DNA of 64,000 nucleotides from Papaver somniferum (lineage: Eukaryota > Streptophyta > Magnoliopsida > Ranunculales > Papaveraceae). Both the position numbers and the translations under genes were made by a program. The DNA lies in assembly GCF_003573695.1 (NCBI RefSeq), contig NC_039360.1, forward strand, positions 59,253,830-59,317,829, written 5' to 3'. Below, piece by piece: positions 62,315-64,000 of this stretch. Position 1 is the stretch's first letter; every line of letters begins with the position of its first letter. Under the pieces are notes generated by a model. That model saw only the letters and a program-made list of their open reading frames with translations, ran no database searches and was not told the origin of the DNA.

Positions 62315-62683
62315 CTAGATATTAAGATCTTTGAAAAATTCCTTATCGTCCCCGAACTCTTTGTCGTCAACATCCATTGGTACATATGGTTCATGGGGGA
62401 AGGAGTCAATATCAATAAACCGTCTTGGATGATGATGTCGAACCAGGGCCTTCTGAATTTCTAACGATCTTAAAACTGAAGCCTTTATTTGTTGAATCTC
62501 TTTTCTTGCCAGCTTCAACTCTTCAAGAACATCAGAAAACTTCTGAGAATTAGAAGGAACATCTCTTGGCTTCCTCGCATTCCTTCTTCTTCTTTTCAAA
62601 GTTGGAGACAAAGGAGATTTCTCTTTTTCCTTGGTGATTGATGGCTTAAAAATCATATTGATATCTTTCCCGTCAGAAGACAT
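62315..62683 (-). CDS. Element G second ORF, homologue of the E ORF
   Basis: About 122 codons from MSSDGKDIN, a position shared with an internal Met in E. Conserved landmarks: PSITKEKEK, a basic run TLKRRRRNARKPRDVP, KFSDVLEELK, IQKALVRHHHPRRF and HEPYVPMDVDDKEF. It keeps an intact frame while the gag of both copies has stops. Confidence 0.6.
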   Translation of the reverse strand: MSSDGKDINMIFKPSITKEKEKSPLSPTLKRRRRNARKPRDVPSNSQKFSDVLEELKLARKEIQQIKASVLRSLEIQKALVRHHHPRRFIDIDSFPHEPYVPMDVDDKEFGDDKEFFKDLNI

Positions 62684-63240
62684 GATGCTTGGAATACCCT
62701 TATGCAACCGGTTTTGTGAGAGGAATTCACAATCTCAACAAGCAGTCTTAAGATATAAAGAGTATCAGAGAAGGAAAAAGGAATGTAGGGTTTTGAAACC
62801 TTTAAACAGGTTCATACACGTCCAACTCACAACCCTATAAAGAGTAGAATTGTCGATAATAACCCTCTTCTTTTGGAAAAACGGTCCTTTCCAATATCAT
62901 CAGTGACATGGAGGAATTCCAAAAACCAAACAACACAAGGCTAAAAACGAAACTAAGTTTTTTAAAGCCTGATGTGTGAAAGATCTTGTCTCTTTTGAAC
63001 AGGCACATGAGACAAGATGCACATGATAACACAATCAAGGTGTGTTATGGTGAAAACAATTTATCCACCATGACCCTTTTGGTTGGAATTCATGGAACCC
63101 TGCCTTTCCTTATGTTTAGACCATGTTTTCTTCTCTAGTGGTTTAAATCTATCTTTGGAAACTAATTTTTTCGATGGAGATAAGATCTTACATACCTCAG
63201 CTGTTTTCTCCACTAATTTAAGCTTGGAAGCAAGACGACC

Positions 63241-64000
63241 TGCTCTTCGTTAAAGCTTGTTGACATATCTCATCTTGTGTTTGTACTTGAAACACTTTTA
63301 AAGTTCATGACCCTTGAGAGAACAATAGGAGCATGTCAACGCATAAGATGATTTAGGCGCCCGTGAAGTGCAAGATGCTAGGCACAAAGTAGATCCTGAA
63401 ACATTAAACATAGAGTTTCCAAAAGAAGGGTCAATTGATTCTTCCATCTTGATTGGGTTCTCTTCTAAAGGATTATCAAGATTGATGTATGTATTGCTAC
63501 AATTATCAAAATCAATATTTTCACGTAGAAGAGCAACACTTGATTTTTTGTCTTCATCAGAATCATAATTGTCAGACATCTCATCAATTGCTGCAGCAAG
63601 ACCTTTGTTCCCAGTGTATTTTCTACGATTTGGGAATTCGTTTGGAAAATGACCAAAACCATTACACTTAAAGCACTGAGGCATATCCTCGTCATCAGTT
63701 TCATCAGTGTCCCTATTTTTAGGAGGAATACGATTATGAGGTTTGACTAATGCCTTTGGCTTATCTCTGGAGAACCGTTTACTTCTCTTCAACAGAAGAT
63801 ACCTAAACTGTCTTGTGATCATCGAGACCGATTTGTCAAGATCTTCATCTGATGAATCCGTCTCAGAGTGATCATCTTCAGAGATATACACATTTTTACT
63901 TTTATCAAGTAATTTTGTGTCTTTTAGTGCTTTGAATGCCACATCCTTGGATTTGGACGAGTGTTCATGATCAAAGATCTTTAGCTTCCCAACCAAGGTA
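63241..64000 (-). pseudogene. Copia gag of element G, C-terminal part, cut by window edge
   Basis: The frame enters from the right edge at VGKLKIFDHEH and runs through KNVYISEDDH, where E has a stop. The first knuckle reads CFKCNGFGHFPNEF, its last Cys replaced by Phe. In the second, CSYCSLKGHEL is followed by TAA (63298) where E has Ser. The capsid domain lies outside the window. Confidence 0.8.

Larger units (their letters stand above)
50603..64000 (-). mobile_element. Element G: E-type Copia element, split by F, runs off the right edge
   Basis: Left LTR 50603-53059 (the 3' LTR in minus sense), interior 53060-53908, then element F, then interior 61906-64000 with the second ORF and part of gag. 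Sequence and order match E. About 300 bases of G, equivalent to 36856-37158 of E, are missing at the F insertion. Confidence 0.85.

Overview
This is a plant nuclear intergenic region made mostly of transposable elements. Evidence: spliced, degenerate exons of a plant-type purine-biosynthesis gene; long LTR retrotransposons with tRNA-Asp and tRNA-iMet type primer sites; non-autonomous TIR elements; and very AT-rich sequence. It is a eudicot-like genome; the species cannot be named from the sequence. Only one host gene looks intact.

Layout. 1-3145: 5' half of a decayed minus-strand Ty3/gypsy element (A) of the Tat/Ogre (OTA) type, with protease, RT and RNase H pieces and its 5' LTR. 3702-6373: a duplicated GA-rich gene leader whose second copy is split by a 1.7-kb TIR transposon with a perfect 8-bp target duplication. 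6374-7813: an intact F-box-associated-domain-like gene. 8150-9987: an adenylosuccinate lyase pseudogene on the same strand.

10142-32850 is a four-element nest. The oldest, D (plus strand, 5' truncated), was split by C (minus, 11947-30800, TSD CATAT). C was then hit twice: by B (plus, 12973-20818) in its 3' LTR, and by A' (minus, 23132-28276, TSD AAACC) in its interior. B, C and D are related Athila-like, pol-less elements carrying one ORF family. A' shares LTR and primer site with A but has no coding region; its 5' leader holds five tRNA-like units in tandem.

33411-42984: a pogo/Emigrant-like MITE split by E (33455-42427, TSD AACTC), a minus-strand Copia (SIRE-like) element with 2.5-kb LTRs, a broken gag and a second small ORF, but no pol. 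43-50.6 kb: low-information sequence with LTR scraps, two copies of an eRF3 exon fragment, an RNase H-like gene fragment, an AT microsatellite and a 124-bp tandem duplication. 50603-64000: a second E-type element (G), running off the right edge, into which a third relative (F, 53909-61905) inserted; a later deletion removed the F/G left junction.

How the parts relate. A could once have supplied proteins to A'. B/C/D and E/F/G each look like families that keep packaging signals and gag-like ORFs and would depend on partners for reverse transcriptase and integrase. Points most worth a second look: the tRNA-like array in A', the doubled GGACAA/G-run motif of B/C/D, the conserved second ORF of E and G, and the abrupt swap of coding sequence between E/G and F on a shared LTR and leader.
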